Shown here piece by piece: positions 11,791 through 23,400 of a DNA stretch of 64,000 nt. This DNA comes from Mesostigma viride (taxonomy: Eukaryota > Streptophyta > Mesostigmatophyceae > Mesostigmatales > Mesostigmataceae), in the NCBI GenBank assembly GCA_009746045.1, contig RPFO01001048.1, positions 154,001-218,000 on the forward strand, read 5' to 3'. The notes beneath the pieces are model-generated. The model was not told the origin of the DNA. It was given only the letters and a program-made list of their open reading frames with translations, and made no database searches. The position numbers were made by a program, and so were the translations under genes. Each line of letters starts with the position of its first letter. Position 1 is the first letter of the stretch.

Positions 11791-12985
11791 TCAATTTGCA
11801 GAATCTTCTGGTTGGTCGGTGAAGCCGACGGTGAAGATGGCCAACTTGTAGCTCAAGAAACCCGCCGCCATGGCCAGCAGTTCTCCTGGTGATAGCGAGC
11901 CAAAGCCTGTCGCGTCCCCTGCAGAGCAAACGATGCAAGCCGGCAGCAGCGCCAAGGGGTTAGGGGACGTTTCGGCCAAGGGATAAGAATCACACCATTC
12001 CACCGACTTTGGTGGGAATTTTCTCCAAGCCATGATACGGTGGCGTGTGCACATGTTCATGCTGCCCCAAAGAGGATCGTTCCCTTTGTCGCTGCTTACT
12101 TTCTCCATGGCGTGTTGAAATCCGTCTGCTCACCCATTTCACACGAAACAAACTTACAAACTAACATTCAGTGCATGCGTGCATCGATGAGCCAATACTG
12201 CCATGCATCGATGAGCCAATACTGCCATGCATCGATGAGCCAAATACTGCCACGCATCGATGAGCAAATACTGCCATGCATCGATGAGCCAATACTGCCA
12301 TGCATCGATGAGCCAAATACTGCCATGCATCGATGAGCCAATACTGCCATGCACCGATGAGCCAATACTGCCATGCATCGATGAGCCAATACTGTCACAT
12401 ATGCCAACACATACACCCTCTGCATTGTTAGTTTTAAGAGTTGAGTTCACCCGAAGGGCCCTTCGGAATTAGGTAATTGCGTCTCATTGGTTGGAAGTGC
12501 TACTGGGCCTGCCCTATTAATTCATATCTAGTTCGTTTGTTTGTGACCGAACAACCGTTGAACTGGCCGTGAAGCTTAATAATTCTTTGTTTGTTTGGTA
12601 TAGCCCAGCCGGCAGCACAGCTGTTACCGCCAGTAAAGCACATTTGCCAGCCAAAGATGTTATGTTTCTTTGTTTTTTACCGCAAAAGAAGCGCTTTTGA
12701 CAGTCCAAGAATATTTAGCTACACTTTCTTTGTTTGTTTGGTAGCTAGAAAACAGACATGGGAGTACACTAGGGTCAGGCGAATGCAGCATAAGTATATA
12801 CACATACATACTACTACTTATATGCCATATAGTATTTATACTGCAGAATTTTTGGATTCTGACACAAGTACTGCAGTATATGTGTCATCACAGGGTATGT
12901 GACAGTGTTGGCCTGATGGGGTTCTAGCCATTTGACACCAGTCACTTGGCACTTTCCATTTTCCAGTTTCCAGTTTCCATTTTCC

Positions 12986-13045
<60 letters not shown>

Positions 13046-16000
13046 GCTCTCGGCTCCCCGGGTCTGGCCGGTCGGCCCAGATACTGGTGCGTGGCTATAA
13101 TGGTGGTCTATACTGTATCTACTGGGCAGTATTTTGACCCAGAAATACTGTATTTGACCATCCCTAGAGTACACTCGGGCATTGATTATTTGATTTTTCC
13201 TTATTTCATTGATAGTTTGCAGGTGGTGTACGTCCAGAATTAAGATTAATAGTTAAAACTAACCATGCGGAGGATGTACCTCCTCATGCTAACCTCACCT
13301 TTTCTTGATATGCCCCCCTCCCTATCTCGACTTCTGACAAAGCCTCCCTTCCCCCTTTCACCCTTTCATGCGATGCCCCCCCCCTGTCTCAACTATTGAC
13401 AAGGCCAACCCTCCCACTCACCTTCCGACGAGCCACCCCTCCCGAGTCTCACCATTTGACAAGGCCACTGCCAGCGCGGTGACCACCACCACCAGGAAGC
13501 GCATAGGGCCGGATGTCAGCAGGTTGGTCCTTGCGCGTGTCGCCTCCGCTCGCTGCACGTCCTCCCCCACGACTCTCGGCTTGCCTGAGCTCCCTCTGGA
13601 CTCGTCCCCGTCATCCCCACTACCATTATCTCGCAGGCCCGTCGCCGTCGTCCCCAGAACAGCCGCCTGTGTGATGCCTTCACCCGCCACCTGCCCCACC
13701 TCCTTGCCCTGGGATCCTGCGCCCCCCCCCGGTGCCTGCATGCTGTCGACGTACCCTTCCAATAGGAGGAGGTAGGCCAGGCCCCCGCACGCACCCAGCG
13801 CGCACGCCCGGCCAATGTCAGCGCCACCCAGCCCTGCCATGGCCAGGGACGTGGCTGCCCCAATGACAGCTGTTGCCGTGGCCAGGGACCGCTTGAGGTC
13901 TCCGTACGCGGCCAGGCTGTCGGCTTGCATGGCTGCCACCTGTATGAGGGAGCAGCGAGCCAGCGAGACAGTCAAGGATAGGGACATGCAAGGAGCGAAG
14001 GCTCAAGTGCGGTTCAAGGCCACCGGGACGAATCTGAACCTTAGCGAGCGACATCTCCGAGGCAATATTCCTAGACATGCGCGTTGCTGGGGTCGCTGAA
14101 TGGTTATGCGAGCTGTTGGTTAGGTGAAAGAACAGGCGGCAAACCTGCCCCAGGTACCCTACCAAAAGACTCATGGACTCTTATAACCATCGGCAAAGGG
14201 CTCACAAGTGTTTGTCCAGTCTTTGTTGTATTCCTTGCGTACGCAGATGGCATCCACCACGCACCGATCCAGTCCTTACTTGTTGTATTCCTTGCGTACG
14301 CAGATGGCATCCACCACGCACCGATCCAGTCCTTACTTGTTGTATTCCTTGCGTACGCAGATGGCATCCACCACGCACCCGATCTAGTCGTCATAACCAC
14401 AGTGACCGGCCATGGTGTGCCTGTGGCAAGTCAGCACATGCCCCAGAGGGTGTGTACATTGGAGGATACTAGCGAGCGCCCCAGCATATTTGTAGTGCGT
14501 GATGGACTCATAGGTCAGCAAGACGATGCGAGGGTCGGGCCGAAAATAGAAAACTTTACAAACAATCGATGGCATGGTTACGAGACGACATCGGCAGGGC
14601 AGATGCCTACCTCCTCCCTGCTGAGCGCCCTCCTCAGCGCACCCGCAACGCCCGATCCGTCCACCACAAAACCGACGCCGTTGTCCGACAACGTCACCCG
14701 TTGCGGCAGCAGCATTAGCGCTGGCTCCTCCGCCGCCTCACCAATGAACGCATCGCAGAAGAAGAGCAGCCCCTCCCTGGGACGCGGTGAGGTCGCTGGC
14801 AGGTCGCCGCCACTCCCTATCGCTCCGGTGACACACCTGGCTTCGCCATTTTTCGCCACATCAGTGCTGCCCACACCTAACTGAGTCCCAGCAATTGGGG
14901 CAGCAGTACTGTTGCTGCTGCTGCTGCTGTGGCTGTTGCTCTGTGCTGCGCTCTTGTGCTCCTTTGCTCTGCTGTTACTAGCATCCCCGGTCATGTCCCC
15001 ACTCTTTCTACCCATCCGACCATCCCCCGCCCCCGCCCACCCTGCCGCTTGGGTCTCATCTATGGTCAACAGCGCTTGCTGGAGCCTCCAGGTGCCACCC
15101 GCCTCGGGAGCCACCCAGAGGGCGTCAATCGGCTGCACGTCGGGTCCCTGGAAGGACACCCTGTCGACCGCGCCGGCCATGAACCGGCGTTGCGTGGCAT
15201 ACGCAACGCCGGTGCCTTGACGTGGGATGGTGTGAAGTACTGCGTTGCCATTTTTTCCGACCTGGCAGGGTGGTGTGCAGTGTCGTCGCAGTGATTTCAT
15301 GACAGGACTACAGGGGGGTCAGTGCTCGAAGTTGGAGATCGGGGGTTGGGGAGTGGAGGGGTGAATACGAGGGGGGTGGGGAGGGGCTACAAGGCAGGTG
15401 ACGTCGGAAGGTGGTAAAGCAGGAGGATACAGGAACCAATGAGACCAAGCCAGTCAGACATGCAGCGGACCTTGTCTCACCATCTGACTCCAAGTTCAGG
15501 AAATATACGTTTGACTGTGTGGCTCTACCATTGATATGTGCAGGCATAGGAAGGGAGGGATAAGTATTGGAGGCAAATGCGAGGAACATTCGAAGCGACC
15601 ATGCCAGGCTCGCAAGTTGGCATGCGCAAGCTGGCATGCGCAAGCTGCAGCAATACCTCATCATTATGGATCTCACCATGATGGGTGGGGTTGCAATGGT
15701 CACCGCTGATGACTTCCAATCCAACATACCACGAGATTTTTATCAAGGTACCATGAAGTCAACCTAATAGCTAATGCAGATAGGCCCCACACATTGGGCA
15801 CACTCGCCACCTTCAAGATGGGCAGGTGCTAGACACAGCGCTGTCACGTCCACATTCGTGCGCCCAGGGGCCCCAGGGCCCGCTGTCACCCAAGGACTTG
15901 CTTCCAAAACAAAGGAAAGGAGCCCGCGGTGAAGGGCTCTCGGGGATGCATATACTAGGCCCACCATAGAGACGACGTTGGTTCGTTGCGGTCACGAGGC

Positions 16001-16961
16001 AATCATATGCACAGGCGCAACACATGCATACTGAAAGCAACTGGACAACACCGATCGCTCCCTTCTTGAATCCCGGGCATCTCTACCTGCGGCCACCAAA
16101 CGTGGCCTTGTCATCTGCCCTGGTGTGACGGGATCAGCGCCACCGCCAGCATCATGTGCATGTGGCGCCTGCAAGGGGCAGCTGCCTCGAGCTCCTGGCT
16201 TGCTAGTAGTAGCACAGTTGACCCAGCTGCAGATGTAGCCATGTTGGGTAACACGGCCACTAAAGCCAAGTGGGGTGAGCCTGGGGCCACATTTAAAGGT
16301 GCACCTCGACGCGCGGCCACTGGGGGTTACCGATCTAGGTGGCGCACTAAATGTTGATGGCATGGCATCAGTGGATGGACTGCCCGGGCGCTCTTGGTTG
16401 TCTGTAGCTAACAAGCAATCTACGCATGCTACTGAAGGCGCGGCATTCCGTAGCAATCTCTGTCGCTTCTGGGCCCAGGAAGACTCCATGGAGGAAGAAG
16501 CCTTGCCGATGTTTGGAGGAGCATTAGTGGAAGGTTTTCGTCGCAAGGTAGAGGGTTACCAAAGAGCAGCGACGTGCGACCAAGCCAACTCTTACCAAGG
16601 CAACAGTCACCCCGGCATCCGGCTGTGTCATGTCGCTGCGCCAGTCTTGACTGGTGTACAGAGTCAGATTGTACGTAACCGATTCGGCCGATCCTGGGCT
16701 CTCCGAGCCCAAACTAGGAGCGAAGACACGCTCAGGAATCCGAATGCTGGCGGAGCGAACGGGAGCCGCGGTCATCTTGACAGCCAAACGGGAGAAAGAG
16801 GAGCTAATATTTTGACGGGCATGGAAGTTACTGCAACTACTTCGGGGGCGTTGCCGACCAGATCGCGCGATCTCTAGGGCCAATTCGGAGCGCAGATGTG
16901 GACACCTTGCTGCAGGAAGTAGAGAGGACAAAGCAACATGCGCGATTGCATGGCACGACAT
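11791..16961 (-). CDS. CGL160/ATP-synthase-protein-I-like plastid membrane protein, multi-exon
   Basis: Minus-strand exons with good support are 16596-16961 (start ATG at 16961), a large exon ending at 14610, 13453-13939, and 11791-11918 (stop TGA). The 14610/13939 junction is phase 0 and the 13453/11918 junction is phase 1, both GT-AG. The N-terminus (MSCHAIAHVALSSLL, Ser/Arg-rich, few acids) reads as a plastid transit peptide. The C-terminus has the pattern of CGL160 and cyanobacterial AtpI: AAYGDLKRSLATATAVIG, ALGACGGLAYLLLLEGYVDS, PMRFLVVVVTALAVALSNG, then ELLAMAAGFLSYKLAIFTV. In CGL160 this domain binds the thylakoid ATP synthase c-ring during assembly; that role is inferred here. A Gly/Asp-rich insert of about 65 residues separates TM2 and TM3. 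How exon 1 connects to the exon starting near 15230-15300 is unresolved, and additional exons between 15.3 and 16.6 kb are likely. Confidence 0.6.
12175..12397 (+). repeat. 24-bp minisatellite, ~9 copies
   Basis: The unit is gcatcgatgagccaatactg plus cc(a)t. Some copies carry one extra A (gccaaatactg). It lies in the last intron of the minus-strand CGL160-like gene. Confidence 0.92.
12953..13045 (+). repeat. 7-bp tandem repeat (ttccagt)n
   Basis: About 13 units with early t/a variation, in the same intron as the 24-bp array. All frames are open, which explains the apparent Phe/Gln/Ser-rich ORFs here. Confidence 0.93.
13300..13440 (-). repeat. Two echoes of the CGL160-like penultimate exon end
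   Basis: On the minus strand the exon ends ggccttgtcaaatg|gtgaga at 13453. Downstream in the intron are ggccttgtcaatagttgaga near 13390-13412 and ggctttgtcagaagtcgaga near 13322-13345, each followed by a G-rich run as in the original. Confidence 0.7.
14222..14392 (+). repeat. 57-bp unit repeated three times
   Basis: The unit runs from ttgtattccttgcgtacgca to cgatccagtccttac, with starts at about 14226, 14283 and 14340. Copies are essentially identical. It lies in an intron of the CGL160-like gene. Confidence 0.95.
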
Positions 16962-17098
16962 TCCGCGACAATCCATCGCGCCCTTGTGGTGGTAGAAATC
17001 GACGTCAGTACGGTCGCTATGCAACTGGGTTCGGCGAATTGCCTCGCTGCCCCCCCTGTTGAGAAGAAGCCATGTCCAACAAGCTATAACCGGTACAG
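16962..17098. promoter_or_regulatory. Left remnant of a shared upstream region, cut by the transposon
   Basis: This 137-bp piece lies between the inferred ATG of the minus-strand CGL160-like gene and the transposon. With 24867-25602 it would form a roughly 870-bp divergent promoter region if the element were absent. No promoter motif was recognised. Confidence 0.4.
17090..17098 (+). repeat. Target-site duplication, left copy (CCGGTACAG)
   Basis: The 9-bp CCGGTACAG ends immediately before the left TIR and is repeated exactly at 24858-24866 immediately after the right TIR. Confidence 0.85.
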
Positions 17099-17308
17099 GG
17101 AAGCGCATAATTTGGCTCTGATGACACAAACTCTAGTGCGGGGGTGAGTGCGGGGTTCCGGGACACCACCGCACTAAGTCCGACGCGCCTGCCCAGGCCA
17201 CGCCGCGCCGGACCGGCACACGAGTTACGCGGGAAAAAAGGGCCTGCCGCGCCAATTACTGTAGGACTTGGCTAATTTCTTTGTTGACTACAAGCGCAGT
17301 CAAGGATG
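17099..17308 (+). repeat. Left terminal inverted repeat, 210 bp
   Basis: Exact reverse complement of 24648-24857. Homology stops at caaggatg (17301-17308), after which the interior sequences diverge. Confidence 0.95.
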
Positions 17309-19815
17309 CAATTGGCATCATTGCATTATTTTTGCCAAGGTGCTGGCAATTTACGCTTGAAGGTGGCAAAAATCTGGTTTCTTTGTGATGCAGTAGTGAC
17401 TATTGCCTGGCAATTGCGCAGCCGGGAAGTTGGGCGACGAGAATGCCATGGTTGTTCTAAAGTATAATCATCGGACCCTAATTTGTCTAAAGTAGGAGAC
17501 AAACAGTCTTTGACGTCCCTGGGATCCATAGCAATAAAAATTCTGCTTTCTCTACTCGCAGTAATGTCGGCACACTTAGTTTCCTCTTCGAATCGATCTT
17601 TTGTCTGGCAATCTTTCCCTCTCTCGTTTTTTTCTCCCTCCCTCCCTCCCTTGCTCGCTCCCTCCCTCCGTCTCATGCGTTCCTCCAACGTCCCGTCCTG
17701 TCTTCTTCCCCCCACCCTGCCTTCTCTCGTTAGCTTCCGAGCTTTTTATGCATTGCCTCTCCATACCTCGCTACCAAGTTTCCAAGTAGACCTTGAAGAG
17801 ATATACCGGGAAATGCGTCTGGACGCGGTCATCGTGCGCGCCTTTCTCTTCTGATTTTCTGCGTAAAGCTTGGTAGCACACCTTGTCGGCCCTCGCGGAA
17901 CTGTCAGCCCGTATCTGGGAACTGGACCACATGTATCTGTTACAGTATCTTGCTTATTTTGCGTAGGTTGCTAGTGTTGCTGTATCCTTCAAGTTTAGTG
18001 TTGCAGAGTGTGACTGACCACTGTATCATTTGGTGATGGGTTTGTTGAATGCTGGGTTTGTTCTTGTATGAGTGTTTGTATAGGGATCCTTGTGTCCTAA
18101 AGTAGAAAGCTTGTCGTTGATACTGCTTCTTCTTTTTTTGGAGTAGCCCTTGGGACATGCAGGCAAGGATGGCATTACAAATATCAATGAAATACAGTAC
18201 CAAGCTTTTTACCACTGACGTGCATTGTAAAATAGGTGCAGGCAACTGCCGTGCACATGCCGTGCCTGAAAATTGTTGAGCCCATGGTGAGCTTTTTTGC
18301 TTATTTGGTAATTACAGCGTCAATACGTTGTCTAATGTCAACCAACGTGGATCGACCTGGGCTGAGGTTGTCAGTGTGTGCGTAAATGTAAAGCACACAT
18401 GTATGGCTCGCATGTTTGGGAGCCGATCCTAGCCGAATCACACTTTGTTGGCACCCATGCCTGCAGCTAGTGGGGTCTTTGTGGCTAGGTACCTTGGGAC
18501 AGTGTTGGGGTTGGCTAGCTAGACTACACGTGTGCAAGATGATTCCACCACTGGCCATCAGTGGCTCGGTCCTTAAGTAGAGCAGCCAACATACCAGCAT
18601 ACTCGCGCATATTTCAGCTTTAGCACACCCACAGTTTGCCATAGTCCAACGAGCGTTGAACGCAGCTGTGGCCTGCCTTCGGGCATGAGTGAGGACGCAG
18701 GTGTCTTTGCCCCTTTCCCACTGTGCAACTTACAGGGACTGGAAAGCACTCTAGGTGCTACATGCCCACCCCACCGAGGCATGCTATAATTTATTTAATT
18801 TAATTTTAGAGCAGGAAACATGTTCCTGTCATCCATGAGATAGCGGCCATTGGCATTGTGAGGATGGATGCACGTCAGATCATATAGTAAGAATTTGGAC
18901 AATCAAGAATGTGTTTGACGCTCTTTCAACCCAAATTAAGGTTTGACTGATAATTTGGTCGGGGCTCATTGCTCAACCATTCCAATGGGGATGTATGCTC
19001 GTTGACGCAGTCAATCATGACATCTTATGATTATTACTTACGGCAACGTGACGTGTGGATCCGCCAATAAATTAGCTATCAAGGTCAACCAGCATCGGTA
19101 TGCATTATTAAATCAGCAGACGCATGCATGTGTTGAATGTTAGCAACGCATACCTTGTGTTGGCCGGCCACCTGCAACTTTACTTACTACTGCAACTTTA
19201 TTACTGACCAGGTAGATGTTGAAGAACCTCACAATCATCCAGTTGTCGCATGGATCCTAGCTAGCCCACGAGGAAAATTTTCAAGGTGCCCAGTTTTATA
19301 GCAGTATGCATATAAGACACATGATACTGCACCACTGCGGCTAGCTTATGACTGTCCCCATCCCCCCTTCCCCATTCCATCAGGAAATATGCTGACGCTG
19401 TCTACGTGTTTATTAATTTATTCATTCATGACTGTGTAACATGGCCAACGTGAAGGCAGGCCTTTATGATAATGGGCCCTTCAACTCGAGAGCTCCATCC
19501 ATTGCAGCCCTTGGGCATTTGCAGCTGCCAGCTGATAATGCTCCAATATGAGGGTAGTCTTGGAATCTTCATGCCGAAAGCTCGGTCACCACCTCCTGCA
19601 TTAAGAGCAAATAGACAAGCACTGAGTTTAGAACCCTGGACTCAACCACACACAAACAATGATTCGTGACAAGCTATGGATGAAAAACTTCAGGAATCTC
19701 TTTTTCTATTTGCGTACATATGGGCATTACATGCACATGCACAACCACAATACAATAACGGGGGAGAAAAAGGGAAAAGGAAGCCCAGCAGAGAGAGACG
19801 CAGTGAGAGGGAGTT
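17309..19815. other. Transposon interior without recognised gene
   Basis: Short overlapping frames on both strands (17483-17854 plus, 17326-17715 minus, 18301-18642 minus) lack recognisable motifs. A transposase with introns could be hidden here; none was identified. Confidence 0.45.
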
Positions 19816-19817
19816 CG

Positions 19818-20384
19818 TTAGGTTGGCAGTCGGGCAGTCGGGCAGTCGGGCAGTCGGGCAGTCGGACAGTCGGGCAGTCCGGCAGTCGGGCAGTCGGGCA
19901 GCCCGGCAGTCGGGCAGTCGGGCAGTCCGGCAGTCGGGCAGTCGGGCAGTCCGGCAGTCGGGCAGTCGGGCAGTCGGGCAGTCGGGAAGTCGGGCAGTCG
20001 GGAAGTCGGGCAGTCGGGCAGTCGGGCAGTCGGACAGTCGGGCAGTCGGGCAGTCGGGCAGTCGGGCAGTCGGGCAGTCGGGAAGTCGGGCAGTTGGGCA
20101 GTCGGGCAGTCGGGCAGTCGGGCAGTCGGACAGTCGGGCAGTCGGGCAGTCGGGCAGTCGGGCAGTCGGGCAGTCGGGCAGTCGGGCAGTCGGGCAGTCG
20201 GGCAGTCGGACAGTCGGGCAGTCGGGCAGTCGGGCAGTCGGGCAGTCGGGCAGTCGGGCAGTCGGGCAGTCGGGCAGTCGGGCAGTTGGGCAGTCGGGCA
20301 GTCGGGCAGTTGGGCAGTCGGGCAGTCGGGCAGTCGGACAGTCGGGCAGTCGGGCCGTCGGGCCGTCGGGCAGTCGGGCAGTCG

Positions 20385-20468
<84 letters not shown>

Positions 20469-23400
20469 TGAATCGCTGTCCGGATCATCCTCCTGCACTT
20501 CTTGTCCGGCAGCTAATGTTGATGATGCACCCCGCGGGGCGGAGGGCACCGCAGCCGGGGCGCATGGCACGGCAGCCGGGGCGGAGGGCACGGCAGCCGG
20601 GGCGCAGGGCACGGCAGCCGGGGCGCAGGGCACGGCAGCCGGGGCGCAGGGCACGGCAGCCGGGGCGGAGGGCACCGCAGCCGGGGCGGAGGGCACCGCA
20701 GCCGGGGCGGAGGGCACCGCAGCCGGGGCGCAGGGCACGGCAGCCGGGGCGGAGGGCACGGCAGCCGGGGCGCAGGGCACGGCAGCCGGGGCGCAGGGCA
20801 CGGCAGCCGGGGCGCAGGGCACGGCAGCCGGGGCGGAGGGCACAGCAGCCGGGGCGGAGGGCACAGCAGCCGGGGCGCAGGGCACCGCAGCCAGGGCGGA
20901 GGGCACAGCAGCCGGGGCGCAGGGCACGGCAGCCGGGGCGGAGGGCGCCGCAGCCGGGGCGGAGGGCACCGCAGCCGGGGCGGAGGGCACCGCAGCCGGG
21001 GCGGAGGGCACGGCAGCCGGGGCGCAGGGCACGGCAGCCGGGGCGGAGGGCACGGCAGCCGGGGCGCATGGCACGGCAGCCGGGGCGCAGGGCACGGCAG
21101 CCGGGGCGGAGGGCACGGCAGCCGGGGCGCAGGGCACGGCAGCCGGGGCGGAGGGCACGGCAGCCGGGGCGCAGGGCACGGCAGCCGGGGCGGAGGGCAC
21201 CGCAGCCGGGGCAGAGGGCACGGCAGCCGGGGCGGCATCCAGTGGGGCGTCCGAAGGCGGGGCGCAAGCTTTTGATGTCTTTTGTGCATTGCTCTCGTTT
21301 CGTCTACAACGAGGCTTGCAGTTTGCCCTTTCGCCCTCGCCGCTCAAATAGTCAGCGGTTCTGTTGGTTGGTAAGCTAGATCGCAAAAGGACCCTTTGCT
21401 TTGGACCTTTATCGCAAAACACCAACACCCAGTTGAGGTCGTGAAAATTTAGGGGCCCATTCTTGAGCTCTTGCTTGTTGGCTTTGTCGAGCGCCTGATT
21501 AGCGAGCTTGGGGGTCTCATATATTTGACCGCAGTCAACATTGGGGTAAGGCTTCAGGGCGTCAATAAATTGGTTAATCTCCGTAGTGCTCAAGGTGCTG
21601 CTCGATATTGAAACGCCACAAACACGGAATACAGCAAAGTACAAAGCATTCATGTAAGACAATGCGGGACAAATGGGTAACAAATGGGGAGAGTTATATT
21701 AATGAAAAGAGACAACGAACTTGGAAGCATGGCACGCCGAGCCCCCGAGTAAGGTTAAACATTTAGCCACCACGCATTGGGCTTGCCATGAACACCCCAT
21801 GGAGCGCTATGCTAAGGTTTTCTTGCGACCCCATGTTGTGTGTGGCTTGTCAGTAATGTGCTAGTAGGAAAGGACAAGCCACGAGGTTAAGATAAGATTA
21901 CGCCCGGCATAGGGCTGCCAAACGGGCTCATCTACCATAAACGCTGCAATAAGGCTTCTGTAGAATAAAAATCTATTTCCAAGCAAAACCATACCGTAAA
22001 CCAAAACTAGCAGGCCATAAAGACCAATCACAGGCCAATCAACAAAACCCAAAGAACATTCAGCCAAAAGAGTTACATTATGCACTACTACAATATTTGA
22101 TATGGCCTTGGTGAACACCATGAAAGCTAAGGCAACTAAGAGACTGTGCTTGATAAACGACGCAAATCAGAAAAAGGTTGTTCAATGTATTGATGACATG
22201 TAGAGTAAAAACAACACGCGCATACCCAAGCGTACCTTTTCTTGGAGCGTACAGCATCCGCGCACCCCGTGCAGTATAAATGAGAGCCAACGAATTGAAG
22301 TGGTTCAAGGCCGGCCACAAGTGGATTGTCCGGATGGGTGCCCGTGTTGTCACAGCAGCGCCTCCCAGAAATACCTCTGCGAGCACACTTGTAGGAGGCC
22401 TTCCTTTTCCTGGTTGCCTTGTTTGTGCCTTCACAACTGGGCACTGGTGTTGGATTTTGTCTTGAACTTCCCTGTTTTGGGTCAGCAACATAAGAAATTA
22501 AACACGATGTTCAGAAACTAATTACAAGTTACAACATAGTCATGGATTTGGTGGGTGCAATTAGCTGGGGACGCCATAAACATAAGTTGCCATTATGAAG
22601 CTCACTAACTGCCTTATATGCAAATAACTCCATTATCATGGAAAGATGCTTACAACAAGAACATTCCAGACCATGTCGCTACCAAGCATGAGCGAGTTCG
22701 AACGGGAAAATGAGATAACGACATGGAAGGGCAACGTACGTTGGAAAACGGTTGTCCGCCGTGCTGACCAATCGGTGCCGGCGCTGCCGCAGGTGGAGGT
22801 GCTCCAACATGGGAAGGTGGCGGAGAAAGTGGCGGAGAAGGTGGCGGAGAAGGTGGCGGTGGCGGTGGCGGTGGCGGTGGCGGTGGCGGTGGCGGTGGCG
22901 GTGGCGGTGGGGGTGGCGGGGAAGCAGAGAAAGATAATACGTGAGAGTACGTAATACGCAAGAGTACGCGTATCCGTAGGCATACGTTTAACATCCGTAC
23001 GGCAAAGCTGCGTATGATGTATAGTCTGCGTACGAAACGTATCATATGCCACACTATTTCCCTTTGCGGGGAAGGTGGCGGGGGAGGGGGAGGGATGCTT
23101 TCCCCGCGCTGTGAGGAAGGATGCTTGCGTTGCCGCACCGCTTTACGCCGAGCGAGAAGGCGGCGAACAATACCGCGATGCCTGGGTCGCCGAACTGACT
23201 GCCGTTTTGGAGCGATGCATTGTGCCTTGTGCCAAATGCAGACATGGACATAAGGAGAGCACCTCGGCATATCCCTGCTCAGCAACGCGCAAAAGGAAAA
23301 AGGGCAGCGAAGAAAGAAGTTATGAACTACCTCGATCGCACCTCAAAATGGCCAAGCAAGTCTAGGCATAGCTGCATGGGGCTGCCAATATAACTCCAAA

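Noticed and set aside
12154-12450. Ser/Met/His-rich frames on both strands
   Set aside because: 24-bp minisatellite; frames are open by unit length divisible by three.
19676-21379. 567-residue plus-strand frame of QSGSRAVG / QPGRRAR repeats
   Set aside because: Created by stop-free 8-, 4- and 21-bp arrays; no unique coding sequence upstream on this strand.
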